From Clostridium sp. CAG:448 (GTDB lineage Bacteria; Bacillota; Clostridia; Oscillospirales; CAG-272), in contig FR890486.1 of assembly GCA_000433415.1 (NCBI GenBank), positions 1-5,209 of the forward strand: 5,209 bases of DNA. The letters run 5' to 3'. Position 1 is the first letter of the stretch. Each line of letters opens with the position of its first letter. The position numbers and the translations under genes were made by a program. Positions 1 through 5,045 of the stretch are shown here, in pieces. The notes below the pieces were generated by a model. It searched no databases and was not told where the DNA came from. It saw only the letters and a list, made by a program, of their open reading frames with translations.

Positions 1-157
1 CATGATGCCCTTTACCTATAACATTTCCTACGGGATTTCATTCGGACTATTCTCCTATGTGGTCATCAAAACGTTTTCCGGAAAAATCAAGGAAATTAAA
101 ATCGGCACATGGGTGATTACGGCTCTGTTTATCGCCATGTTTTTCCTGACACACTAA
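1..157 (+). CDS. NCS2 family purine permease, C-terminal end (5' partial)
   Basis: This is the last 51 or so residues of an integral membrane transporter of the NCS2 (nucleobase:cation symporter-2) family, most like the adenine/guanine/hypoxanthine permeases of the PbuG/AzgA branch, which import purine bases with a cation. The frame is open from the left edge to TAA at 155-157. The visible peptide starts PFTYNISYGISFG, matching the conserved P-x-T-x-S/N-I-x-x-G-I-x-x-G of the penultimate helix. A short K-rich loop (FSGKIKEIKIG) and a final hydrophobic helix (TWVITALFIAMFFL) ending in TH follow. Family proteins end this way, so the 3' end is intact; the rest lies outside the window. The exact purine specificity cannot be read from this fragment. 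It converges on the minus-strand operon, with a hairpin between them. Confidence 0.85.
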   Translation, partial: MMPFTYNISYGISFGLFSYVVIKTFSGKIKEIKIGTWVITALFIAMFFLTH

Positions 158-179
158 GCCGAAGACAAATAAATCAAAA

Positions 180-225
180 AACAGCGTCAGCCTCCTGCTT
201 GCAGATCAAGCAGGAGGCTTCTGTT
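180..225. terminator. Hairpin terminator between convergent genes
   Basis: A 13-bp perfect stem (189-201 with 207-219, AGCCTCCTGCTTG and its complement) closes a 5-base loop. AACAG (180-184) and CTGTT (221-225) can extend it across a small internal loop. Read on the minus strand, the extended stem runs straight into TTTTGATTT, a good intrinsic terminator for the acetyltransferase operon that stops at 247. Read on the plus strand, the permease stops 31 bases before the stem, but the downstream tract (TTCTGTTATAT) is only weakly U-rich. It probably serves both directions, better for the minus strand. Confidence 0.8.
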
Positions 226-246
226 ATATCGGCTATGCGCGAAAGA

Positions 247-697
247 TCACTTTTCCATGACATAATTTGTAATGGCAATTCCGCATCTGAACACCGTTTG
301 CTCTTTGATTACCCGGTATCCACGACAAAGGAAAAACGGTTTTGCCGTAATGGACGCGTGCGTTGTAATCCGCCTTCCGCTGACGGAACGCTCCAACGCA
401 TCGCAAATCAGAGAAGCAATGCCCTGTCTTTGATAGTCCTTATGGACATAAAGCCTGTCCAAATAACCCGTTCTGTCCATGTCTCCGAAACCGACGATCA
501 TACCGTCCACAGTGGCAACAATGGTTCGGTGTTCCCGGAAAGAACGGTCCCATGCCTGCAGGTTCTGCCCATGCATCCAATTGTTCTCTCGTGTAGTCCC
601 TCGCGTTCACGGTGTGCACCGTCTGATCAAACAATTCCGCCAACTGCGCACAGTCGGAAGATTGATATGCACGAAGCTGTATATTCTGACTTTTCAT
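247..697 (-). pseudogene. GNAT N-acetyltransferase (YafP-like) with a frame break
   Basis: Two overlapping minus-strand frames together encode one GNAT (Gcn5-related) acetyltransferase of about 150 residues, an enzyme type that moves acetyl from acetyl-CoA to an amine. The first part starts at ATG 697 (MKSQNIQLRAYQSSDCAQL...) and reads to EQLDAWA. The second part continues in another frame from AWDRSFREHRTIVA to the TGA at 247. The second part carries the acetyl-CoA binding region (DRLYVHKDYQRQGIAS, with the Q/R-x-x-G-x-A signature) and the C-terminal ITTHASITAKPFF and ITNYVMEK segments typical of the YafP-like group. The break lies at about 555-577 and needs two added bases or one removed; restored length would match the family. 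The start overlaps the stop of the upstream GNAT as ATGA and has GGAGG six bases upstream, so translational coupling is likely. It may be a real pseudogene or a sequence error. The substrate is unknown. Confidence 0.75.
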
Positions 698-1128
698 GAC
701 TGCCCTCCGGACCATACCATCTCATAATCCTTCTCGCCGGTCGACTCATCCAAGCCCTCACACCGGATTTTGAAACCTTCTCTTTGATAAAAATCAATCG
801 CACGCGTGTTTTTCTGATAGACATTCAGGCACAGTTTCGTTCTCTTTGTCTTTACAAAATCCAACAGACGCCTGCCGATCCCTTTTGACTGCATCTCAGA
901 GGAAACAAAAATGCCTTCGATATACGTGCCGTTCAATCCGACAAATGCGTCTATTTCACTTGCATCTTCGTACACATAAACTTCCGCTTGCGGCAACATC
1001 TCTTTTACCGCGTCAAAATTGCTTTTCCAGTATGCGGTAGGAATGAAAGAATGCGCTTTCAAATTCGCATCCAACCACAGCTCCATCACCCTGCCGATAT
1101 CCGCCCGTCGTAATGCCCGGATCCTCAT
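694..1128 (-). CDS. GNAT family N-acetyltransferase
   Basis: An intact 144-residue acetyltransferase of the Gcn5-related fold, similar in layout to the E. coli YjaB type. Visible landmarks are the N-terminal IRALRRADIGRVMELWL strand-helix, the tryptophan-containing helix TAYWKSNF (31-38), and motif A (EGIFVSSEMQSKGIGRRLL, about 71-89) with Q-x-x-G-x-G for the acetyl-CoA pyrophosphate. Motif B follows with LNVYQKNTRAIDFYQREGF (101-119). The C-terminus GEKDYEMVW is typical of this group. I chose ATG 1128 because family members begin M-x-I-R. An in-frame ATG at 1146, with its own GGAGG only four bases away, would add six residues, and one at 1170 is possible. It lies 62 bases downstream of the methyltransferase and overlaps the next GNAT by ATGA, so it is the middle gene of a three-gene operon. 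The acceptor (small molecule, antibiotic or protein) cannot be deduced. Confidence 0.88.
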   Translation of the reverse strand: MRIRALRRADIGRVMELWLDANLKAHSFIPTAYWKSNFDAVKEMLPQAEVYVYEDASEIDAFVGLNGTYIEGIFVSSEMQSKGIGRRLLDFVKTKRTKLCLNVYQKNTRAIDFYQREGFKIRCEGLDESTGEKDYEMVWSGGQS

Positions 1129-1190
1129 TCGCCGCGCTCCCTCCATTCGCCCTCCGTAACGGCAAACCAACCGTTTGTATTTTTCACTCG

Positions 1191-1937
1191 TTAAACACTT
1201 CCGATATATGCAACCGTATCGGTCGGCACAGCAATCAAACCGTTTACGGAAAAGAGATCAAAAATTTCATGGATTCCTTTCAGATAATCCGCATACCTGC
1301 CGTCACTTTCCTGCAAAGAGTAGGAAGAAGACAATACGCGGTTGACATAGCCCTGCCGATCATAGATCTGCGTATTGTCGGTACGGAACAAATCACACTC
1401 CCCCACAAAGAAAGCAATGCATTTTTCCTCACTCATGCCGTTTGAAAACCCGTAAAATTCAGCATTGTACCGATACCGCAACCCGGCAAGTGCTTTGGTA
1501 CAAGCGGCATTTTCCCTTCTGGAATTATAGACAATCATCACCTTCCCACCGGGCTTCAGAATGCGTCTGCATTCCTTTTTGAAGGCATCGGCATCAAACC
1601 AATGAAATGCCTGCGCAACCGTGACGACATCGACGCTCCCATCGGGAAGATGCGTATCGGCATCACTGCCGTTGACGGAAATAAAATTTTTGTCATATGA
1701 CAGATTTTCCTCTGCCTTTTTTCGCATATCACCGTTCGGCTCCACCGCAAAAACCCGATAACCGCAATCAAGAAGTTGCCCGGTAAAAATGCCCGTCCCG
1801 GAGCCGAGGTCCGCAAACGTGCTTCCGACGGGGATATGTAAGCGATTTTTCAAATCATCAAAAAGTTCCGCGGCATATTTCGGCCTTGCCTTTGCATAGA
1901 TCTCGCCCTTGCCCGCAAAACGGTCTGTATGGTTCAT
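1191..1937 (-). CDS. Class I SAM-dependent methyltransferase
   Basis: A complete 248-residue cytosolic methyltransferase of the Methyltransf_11/25 type, using S-adenosylmethionine. The N-terminal RFAGKGEIYAKARPKYA is a common opening of this subgroup. Motif I is ADLGSGTGIFTGQLL (42-56), with the glycine-rich SAM loop at 43-49. The acidic ribose-binding residue is E66 in VFAVEPNGDM. Motif II/III residues sit around NGSDADTHLPDGS (89-101). Motif IV is DVVTVAQAFHWF (103-114), where the post-IV QAFHWF is frequent in small-molecule methyltransferases. RRILKPGGKVMIVYNS (124-139) is the motif VI strand. The start has GGGAG about nine bases upstream. It is the first gene of an operon with two acetyltransferases, driven by the promoter at 2018-2046. 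A shared modification role is possible but unproven. The substrate is not identifiable from sequence. Confidence 0.9.
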   Translation of the reverse strand: MNHTDRFAGKGEIYAKARPKYAAELFDDLKNRLHIPVGSTFADLGSGTGIFTGQLLDCGYRVFAVEPNGDMRKKAEENLSYDKNFISVNGSDADTHLPDGSVDVVTVAQAFHWFDADAFKKECRRILKPGGKVMIVYNSRRENAACTKALAGLRYRYNAEFYGFSNGMSEEKCIAFFVGECDLFRTDNTQIYDRQGYVNRVLSSSYSLQESDGRYADYLKGIHEIFDLFSVNGLIAVPTDTVAYIGSV

Positions 1938-2017
1938 TTTCGCACACTCCCAAAATCATAAAATACAGCGCACCCGGGATTGGTTATACTCTGTCCGCCC
2001 GCTGTTTCTGTTGGTTT

Positions 2018-2046
2018 ATTATACCACAAGGCAGCGCTGTTTGCAA
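2018..2046 (-). promoter_or_regulatory. Sigma-A promoter of the methyltransferase operon
   Basis: On the minus strand TTGCAA (-35, 2041-2046) and a perfect TATAAT (-10, 2018-2023) are separated by exactly 17 bases, and TGG directly before the -10 gives an extended -10. Predicted transcription start is near 2011, leaving a leader of about 75 bases before ATG 1937. No clear operator or riboswitch fold is visible in the leader. Confidence 0.85.
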
Positions 2047-2119
2047 CCACAAACGACAGGCGCAGGAAAGACCACCGCATTCGTTACACCCTATCGCCGA
2101 CGGCAGGGGCTTTTGTGTA

Positions 2120-2743
2120 TTATTTACTTGCTTTGATAATCGCGGTCGCATTGTCAGAGTCGATGCGATATGCAAATTGCGTTAAATTGATAACGGAATC
2201 GGAATCTCCGCCATCCCGACTCGTGCAAAACAGATACTTGTTTCCGACAGCCAATGAACACACGTCCTCTGTTTCCGAAATGACCGGAATTCCATTATAT
2301 TGTTCTGTCAAACCGGATGACACCAACTTATCGTACTGCACATCCTCACGGTATCCGACAATCCCGCCCACTCTGCGTATTTTGATTTCCGACGGACTAT
2401 CCCCTTTGACGGATTCCGTCACAGAGACCGTATATACCGTATAAAACATACGTGAGGCACTGATGGACTCCGGCGAAGGGTCGTCTTTTCCCGTTTTCGT
2501 ATCAATCACTTCAAATGTGATTTCCTTGACCGTCCCAACGTATATATTCGTTGCGGCATCCACAATTTCATCCGCACTGCTATATGACGGGTAACCTACG
2601 TGTACCGATACCGTGGGGAAAGTGGATGCCTGTATTTCATTTTTCAAATCGTCGGGGACTGCGGGGCTTAATGAATGCGTACACCCTGCCATGACGACTG
2701 CAGCAAGTACTATGGCACAAAAGCACAAACCCATTTTTTTCAT
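2120..2743 (-). CDS. Putative secreted lipoprotein of unknown function
   Basis: A 207-residue protein with a lipoprotein signal peptide: MKKMG, a hydrophobic core (LCFCAIVLAAVV), then a lipobox-like MAGC with the acylated cysteine at residue 21. It should be anchored to the outer face of the membrane. The mature part has DEIVDAATNIYVGTVKEITFEVID, a tyrosine/valine-rich strand (MFYTVYTVSVTESVKG), RVGGIVGYRED and SLAVGNKYLFCTSR, suggesting a small beta-rich domain. This pattern resembles short uncharacterised clostridial lipoproteins; that likeness is from memory, with no function known. ATG 2743 is chosen because GGAGGAGG ends seven bases upstream and the signal peptide starts there. The same frame stays open upstream to ATG 2995, but that extension would bury the signal peptide. 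No clear terminator follows. A weak GATAAT lies just upstream; transcription from the promoter at 3409-3437 is also possible. Confidence 0.8.
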   Translation of the reverse strand: MKKMGLCFCAIVLAAVVMAGCTHSLSPAVPDDLKNEIQASTFPTVSVHVGYPSYSSADEIVDAATNIYVGTVKEITFEVIDTKTGKDDPSPESISASRMFYTVYTVSVTESVKGDSPSEIKIRRVGGIVGYREDVQYDKLVSSGLTEQYNGIPVISETEDVCSLAVGNKYLFCTSRDGGDSDSVINLTQFAYRIDSDNATAIIKASK

Positions 2744-2991
2744 TGCAATGCCTCCTCCATAATTATCGAAAATGTATTTAATCAACTGTACCCAATGCAT
2801 GAATGACTTACGGACCCGCCCAAGAGATCGCATTTGTGCGGTTCCCCTTACAATCCCATTCCAACGACCGGCATCTGCTCTATCGACAAGGTTGCAAATA
2901 GGAAGAGCCGATATTCCCATACAAAGAATCAAAAATACCGTGTGCAATGACGATGACCTGACACCGTTTTGAACCACTTCTCCGTTTTCAG
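2744..2991 (-). other. Open but unassigned stretch upstream of the lipoprotein
   Basis: This 248-base gap is open in the lipoprotein's frame from ATG 2995, which overlaps the upstream TGA as ATGA. It would encode about 84 residues with one hydrophobic stretch (TVFLILCMGISALPI, near residues 19-33) followed by an arginine-rich part. No good ribosome binding site precedes ATG 2995, and I recognise no family. It may be a non-coding spacer, a small membrane protein or a remnant. I see no terminator and only a weak promoter-like GATAAT near 2760. Confidence 0.35.
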
Positions 2992-3366
2992 TCATGAGCC
3001 GAAGTCCGATGTTCCGTCGCTATCCGGCTCTGATTTTCCGTCACATTCCAGCTTCTCGCGAACAAAATATGCCTGTATCGGGCTCTCGGTCACCAGAACC
3101 GATTCCTGATGGAAAAATGCACACAGGTCTTTTGCGATATCCTGCACAATATCCTTCTCGACGCCGATCAGGGTGAGAATCAGACTGTTTTCCCGCGCGT
3201 ATTCCCCGTTTTCATAGATATATCCGCCTTCCTGCACACTGAAAGAAAAGGGGACTCTGTACGAGTAGCACACGTTACGAAGTACCCGGATATATTTCTC
3301 GCTTTCAAAAAGCTGTGTGTTTGTAGTCAGATCATTCAGCCCTATATAAATTTTGGATTCGATCAT
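2992..3366 (-). CDS. Conserved hypothetical protein, 124 aa
   Basis: A cytosolic protein without signal peptide or membrane segment. It begins MIESKIYIGLNDL and contains EGGYIYENGEYARENSLILTL strands, an amphipathic helix (KDIVQDIAKDLCAFF) and the block FHQESVLVTE. The arrangement (short strand, helix, glycine-rich turn, ENGEY-type turn, long strand, helix, QESVL) loosely recalls the DUF3574 pattern, but I cannot confirm membership, and no catalytic residues stand out. The last 17 or so residues (CDGKSEPDSDGTSDFGS) are acidic, low complexity and probably disordered. ATG 3366 is preferred: GAGGG lies six bases upstream, and the promoter's predicted start site is about 36 bases upstream. The in-frame ATG at 3387 has no spaced ribosome binding site and would be only about 15 bases from the transcription start. 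Confidence 0.75.
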   Translation of the reverse strand: MIESKIYIGLNDLTTNTQLFESEKYIRVLRNVCYSYRVPFSFSVQEGGYIYENGEYARENSLILTLIGVEKDIVQDIAKDLCAFFHQESVLVTESPIQAYFVREKLECDGKSEPDSDGTSDFGS

Positions 3367-3408
3367 GTTCTTCCCTCTCAGATTCATACCTTCCGGCTTG
3401 TCGACACC

Positions 3409-3437
3409 ATGATACCATAAATCCGTCTGCCTGTCAA
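3409..3437 (-). promoter_or_regulatory. Near-consensus sigma-A promoter for the 124-aa gene
   Basis: Minus-strand TTGACA (-35, 3432-3437, perfect) and TATCAT (-10, 3409-3414) are spaced by 17 bases, with TGG before the -10. Predicted start is near 3402, about 36 bases ahead of ATG 3366. It lies just after the stop of the preceding gene at 3458, so the 124-aa gene has its own promoter even though all genes here point the same way. Confidence 0.88.
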
Positions 3438-3457
3438 TCGGTTTACTGCTCGCAAAA

Positions 3458-3869
3458 TCACGATCGGATCACTTCTGCTCTTTCAAATTTTATCTTATAT
3501 GTAAAGTCTTCGGGATACGCATCAACGTCACATAAACCGATCTCCAAAACAAAGTTCCTGTCGCATACAACCAACCTGTCGGAAAGCCACCACATAACCT
3601 TTCTGTTTTCAAGCGAAATCTCGGGTGTCAGCGCCTTATAGTTGTAGAAGCGGATTTCCTTAACGGATGTATCAAACATTGCCCCCTGCTGTCAATTTCC
3701 AACTTCAGTAGGTTTCGGTCATATTGGCTTTTTGTCCGACAAACTTATTGTAATCAAACGGAAATTCAAAACTTTCAACCATGGTGATGCCGGCATCGTG
3801 CAGTCCGCTTACCCAGCACCATTCAGGAGGGTTCTCCGAGTACCGCATTGTATATTTTTTAGTTGACAT
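3458..3869 (-). pseudogene. Conserved hypothetical protein, split by two frameshifts
   Basis: Two minus-strand pieces look like one protein. The upstream piece (start 3869, stop 3705) is 54 residues beginning MSTKKYTMRYSENPPEWCW and reading to NKFVGQK before leaving the coding frame. The downstream piece (3679-3458) starts MFDTSVKEIRFYNYK and ends ERAEVIRS. A third frame between them encodes SQYDRNLLKLEIDSRG, which joins the two. One extra A in the A5 run (3729-3733) and one extra G in the G5 run (3682-3686) would give a single 137-residue protein, and the 412 bases become an exact multiple of three. The true start is ATG 3869, with GGAGG six bases upstream. No signal peptide or membrane segment is visible. 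The tryptophan and aromatic-rich sequence resembles small uncharacterised clostridial proteins; no function can be assigned. Read strictly as sequenced, only two short peptides would be made. Confidence 0.7.
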
Positions 3870-3875
3870 ACTGAT

Positions 3876-3880
3876 CCTCC
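3876..3880 (-). promoter_or_regulatory. Ribosome binding site fixing the start at 3869
   Basis: Minus-strand AAGGAGGATCAGT places GGAGG six bases before ATG 3869. This favours 3869 over the in-frame ATG at 3899, which lacks such a site. No convincing promoter is visible between here and the terminator at 3923. Confidence 0.8.
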
Positions 3881-3922
3881 TTACAATTTCCATGCACAAG
3901 GGCGAATGAAATCTGAAAACGC

Positions 3923-3952
3923 AAAACTCCCGTACAAACGCGCGGGAGTTTT
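3923..3952 (-). terminator. Intrinsic terminator after the 3987-4901 frame
   Basis: AAAACTCCCG (3923-3932) pairs perfectly with CGGGAGTTTT (3943-3952) around a 10-base loop. Flanking CGC/GCG can add three more pairs past a bulged A. In the minus direction the stem ends in TTTT followed by GCGTTTTCAG, 35 bases after the stop at 3987. The A-rich other side means it could also stop plus-strand transcription, although no plus-strand gene is present. Confidence 0.82.
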
Positions 3953-3986
3953 AGCGTGAAACTTTACATAACAGAAATATTCGTCA

Positions 3987-4901
3987 TTATTCGTCGTACT
4001 CATATCCTTCACGTATGCGGGCAATCCCGCCTTTCAGAAGTATATTTTCAGCCTTGAGATCGAACCTGCGATAGTCCCATATCTCGTTCTCTCCATAACG
4101 CTCGATGCGATAATCTGACTTTCCGGCAGCATCGGTCTTTGCAACAATTGCCCCAAATTCTTCCGCGGGGACATCCTCCAGTATGCCGCGCCCCTGACCG
4201 TCAATCACATACGGGTAATGCGACCCGCGCCCGCGCTCCATATCGGAAACTGCGTCCAGACGGATTCTGAACATCTGTGAACAACCGTAGCCATACTCCA
4301 TTTCAAATTGCTCGTCAACAGCAAGCCCCATTTTGCACAGCTTAACCTGTGTAGAATCTTTTGCATCCTCTATATCGCCTTCGTCCAGAATCATGGGTAA
4401 AACATAGGAGATATCCTGATACGTAAATTCAAAGGCGTGGTATTCCAACAGATCAAAAGTTGCCAGAATCAGATATCCGAACTGCGCCAACGTGTTGTTG
4501 CCAGACACCTCAACGGTTCTCCATATCTTGTCCTCAAATCCCTCATAGGCAATATGAAAAGTATAAACCTGGGCTTTCATATTGGGATCCTCCGTGGCAT
4601 AATGAGTTATTATACCACGCTTGCGCCAATCATGCAAGGGCTTCATCGGCATCACAGCCACAAAATTTTTCAAGGTTTCAGCCAATGTAAAATCTTCAAT
4701 AACATCCACCAAGTGTATTGGCGACAGTTGACGGTTGGTACATAACCCACATAAATTATCAATCAATAGTCTATCGGCAGAAACATCCGATACTGAAGCA
4801 ATCTCATGACCTTGGGCATTCAATACGCGTATACCGTACAGTGTGTGTACACCGGTTGTGCCCGGTATCTCTTTGCTTTCGAAAGGAACATAGCGAAACA
4901 T
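3987..4901 (-). CDS. DUF6514-like segment joined to pRiA4b ORF-3-like domain
   Basis: One open frame of 304 residues with two parts. Residues 1 to about 71 (TLYGIRVLNAQGHEIASVSD, then CTNRQLSPIHLVDVIEDF) resemble the small clostridial DUF6514 family. Residues 108-304 match the plasmid pRiA4b ORF-3-like domain (PRiA4_ORF3): YTFHIAYEGFEDKIWRTVEV is the conserved I-W-R strand, then TLAQFGYLILATFDL and YHAFEF, then FEMEYGYGCSQMFRIRL in place of the usual Y-x-Y-D-F-G-D-x-W, then YPYVIDGQGRGILEDVP near the usual C-D-G-E/PPED block. The biochemical role of both families is unknown. The 36 residues between the parts are encoded by what looks like a promoter (4609-4637) and ribosome binding site, with ATG 4580 after it. 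I therefore think this is two genes: one of about 74 residues ending near 4678 if one T is restored at 4689-4692, and one of 197 residues from 4580 to 3987. As sequenced, a fused protein is possible. ATG 4901 has AAAGG about six bases upstream. Confidence 0.75.
   Translation of the reverse strand: MFRYVPFESKEIPGTTGVHTLYGIRVLNAQGHEIASVSDVSADRLLIDNLCGLCTNRQLSPIHLVDVIEDFTLAETLKNFVAVMPMKPLHDWRKRGIITHYATEDPNMKAQVYTFHIAYEGFEDKIWRTVEVSGNNTLAQFGYLILATFDLLEYHAFEFTYQDISYVLPMILDEGDIEDAKDSTQVKLCKMGLAVDEQFEMEYGYGCSQMFRIRLDAVSDMERGRGSHYPYVIDGQGRGILEDVPAEEFGAIVAKTDAAGKSDYRIERYGENEIWDYRRFDLKAENILLKGGIARIREGYEYDE
4589..4593 (-). promoter_or_regulatory. Internal ribosome binding site for a start at 4580
   Basis: Minus-strand GGAGG lies eight bases before ATG 4580 (MKAQVYTFHIAYEG), exactly where the pRiA4b ORF-3-like domain begins. 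Such a site inside a coding frame, right at a domain edge and downstream of a promoter, supports an independent 197-residue protein starting here. Confidence 0.75.
4609..4637 (-). promoter_or_regulatory. Internal sigma-A promoter at the domain junction
   Basis: Minus-strand TTGCAT (-35, 4632-4637) and perfect TATAAT (-10, 4609-4614) with a 17-base spacer and TGG extended -10. Its GTGGTATAATAA core is identical to that of the promoter at 2018-2046. Predicted transcription start is near 4602, about 21 bases before ATG 4580. It lies inside the 3987-4901 reading frame. Confidence 0.8.
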
Positions 4902-4932
4902 GACTTACCTTTGAACTCCCTGACTCTTTTTT

Positions 4933-5045
4933 GTTGTTTACAACTGTATTTAGTCATCCGCATTTTGCATCACAATGTGACTGCCGGGATCCATGAAGGG
5001 TGTGCACACCCAAAGTTGCTGTTTGCAACTTATACTTTTAGTATA
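4933..5045. repeat. Cluster of short perfect inverted repeats
   Basis: Five inverted repeats fall within 113 bases upstream of ATG 4901. GTTGT-TT-ACAAC is at 4933-4944. TCACA-A-TGTGA is at 4970-4980. GGGTGTGCACACCC, a perfect 14-base palindrome, is at 4998-5011. AAGTTGC-TGTTT-GCAACTT is at 5013-5031. TATACT-TTT-AGTATA is at 5031-5045. They are candidate operators or RNA hairpins for the gene starting at 4901. The AAGTTGC hairpin follows the stop at 5038, but its T tail is too short for a confident terminator. No strong -35/-10 pair is visible here for the 4901 gene; TTGTGA-17-TAAATA (4950-4978 region) is weak. Confidence 0.5.

Noticed and set aside
109..699. Long plus-strand open frame of 196 codons
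   Set aside because: It lies opposite the minus-strand acetyltransferase, has no ribosome binding site, gives low-complexity unlike-protein sequence and starts inside the permease gene in another frame.
1556..1816. Minus-strand 86-codon frame inside the methyltransferase gene
   Set aside because: It is a shadow frame; the main frame carries the SAM-binding motifs.
1886..2444. Several overlapping plus-strand open frames
   Set aside because: They are antisense to the methyltransferase start, its promoter and the lipoprotein, with no start signals or recognisable domains.
2041..5031. The 12-mer GTTGCAAACAGC present both in the promoter near 2041 and in the hairpin near 5020 (minus strand)
   Set aside because: Only two copies in unrelated contexts, one as part of a -35 box and one inside a hairpin, so probably chance.
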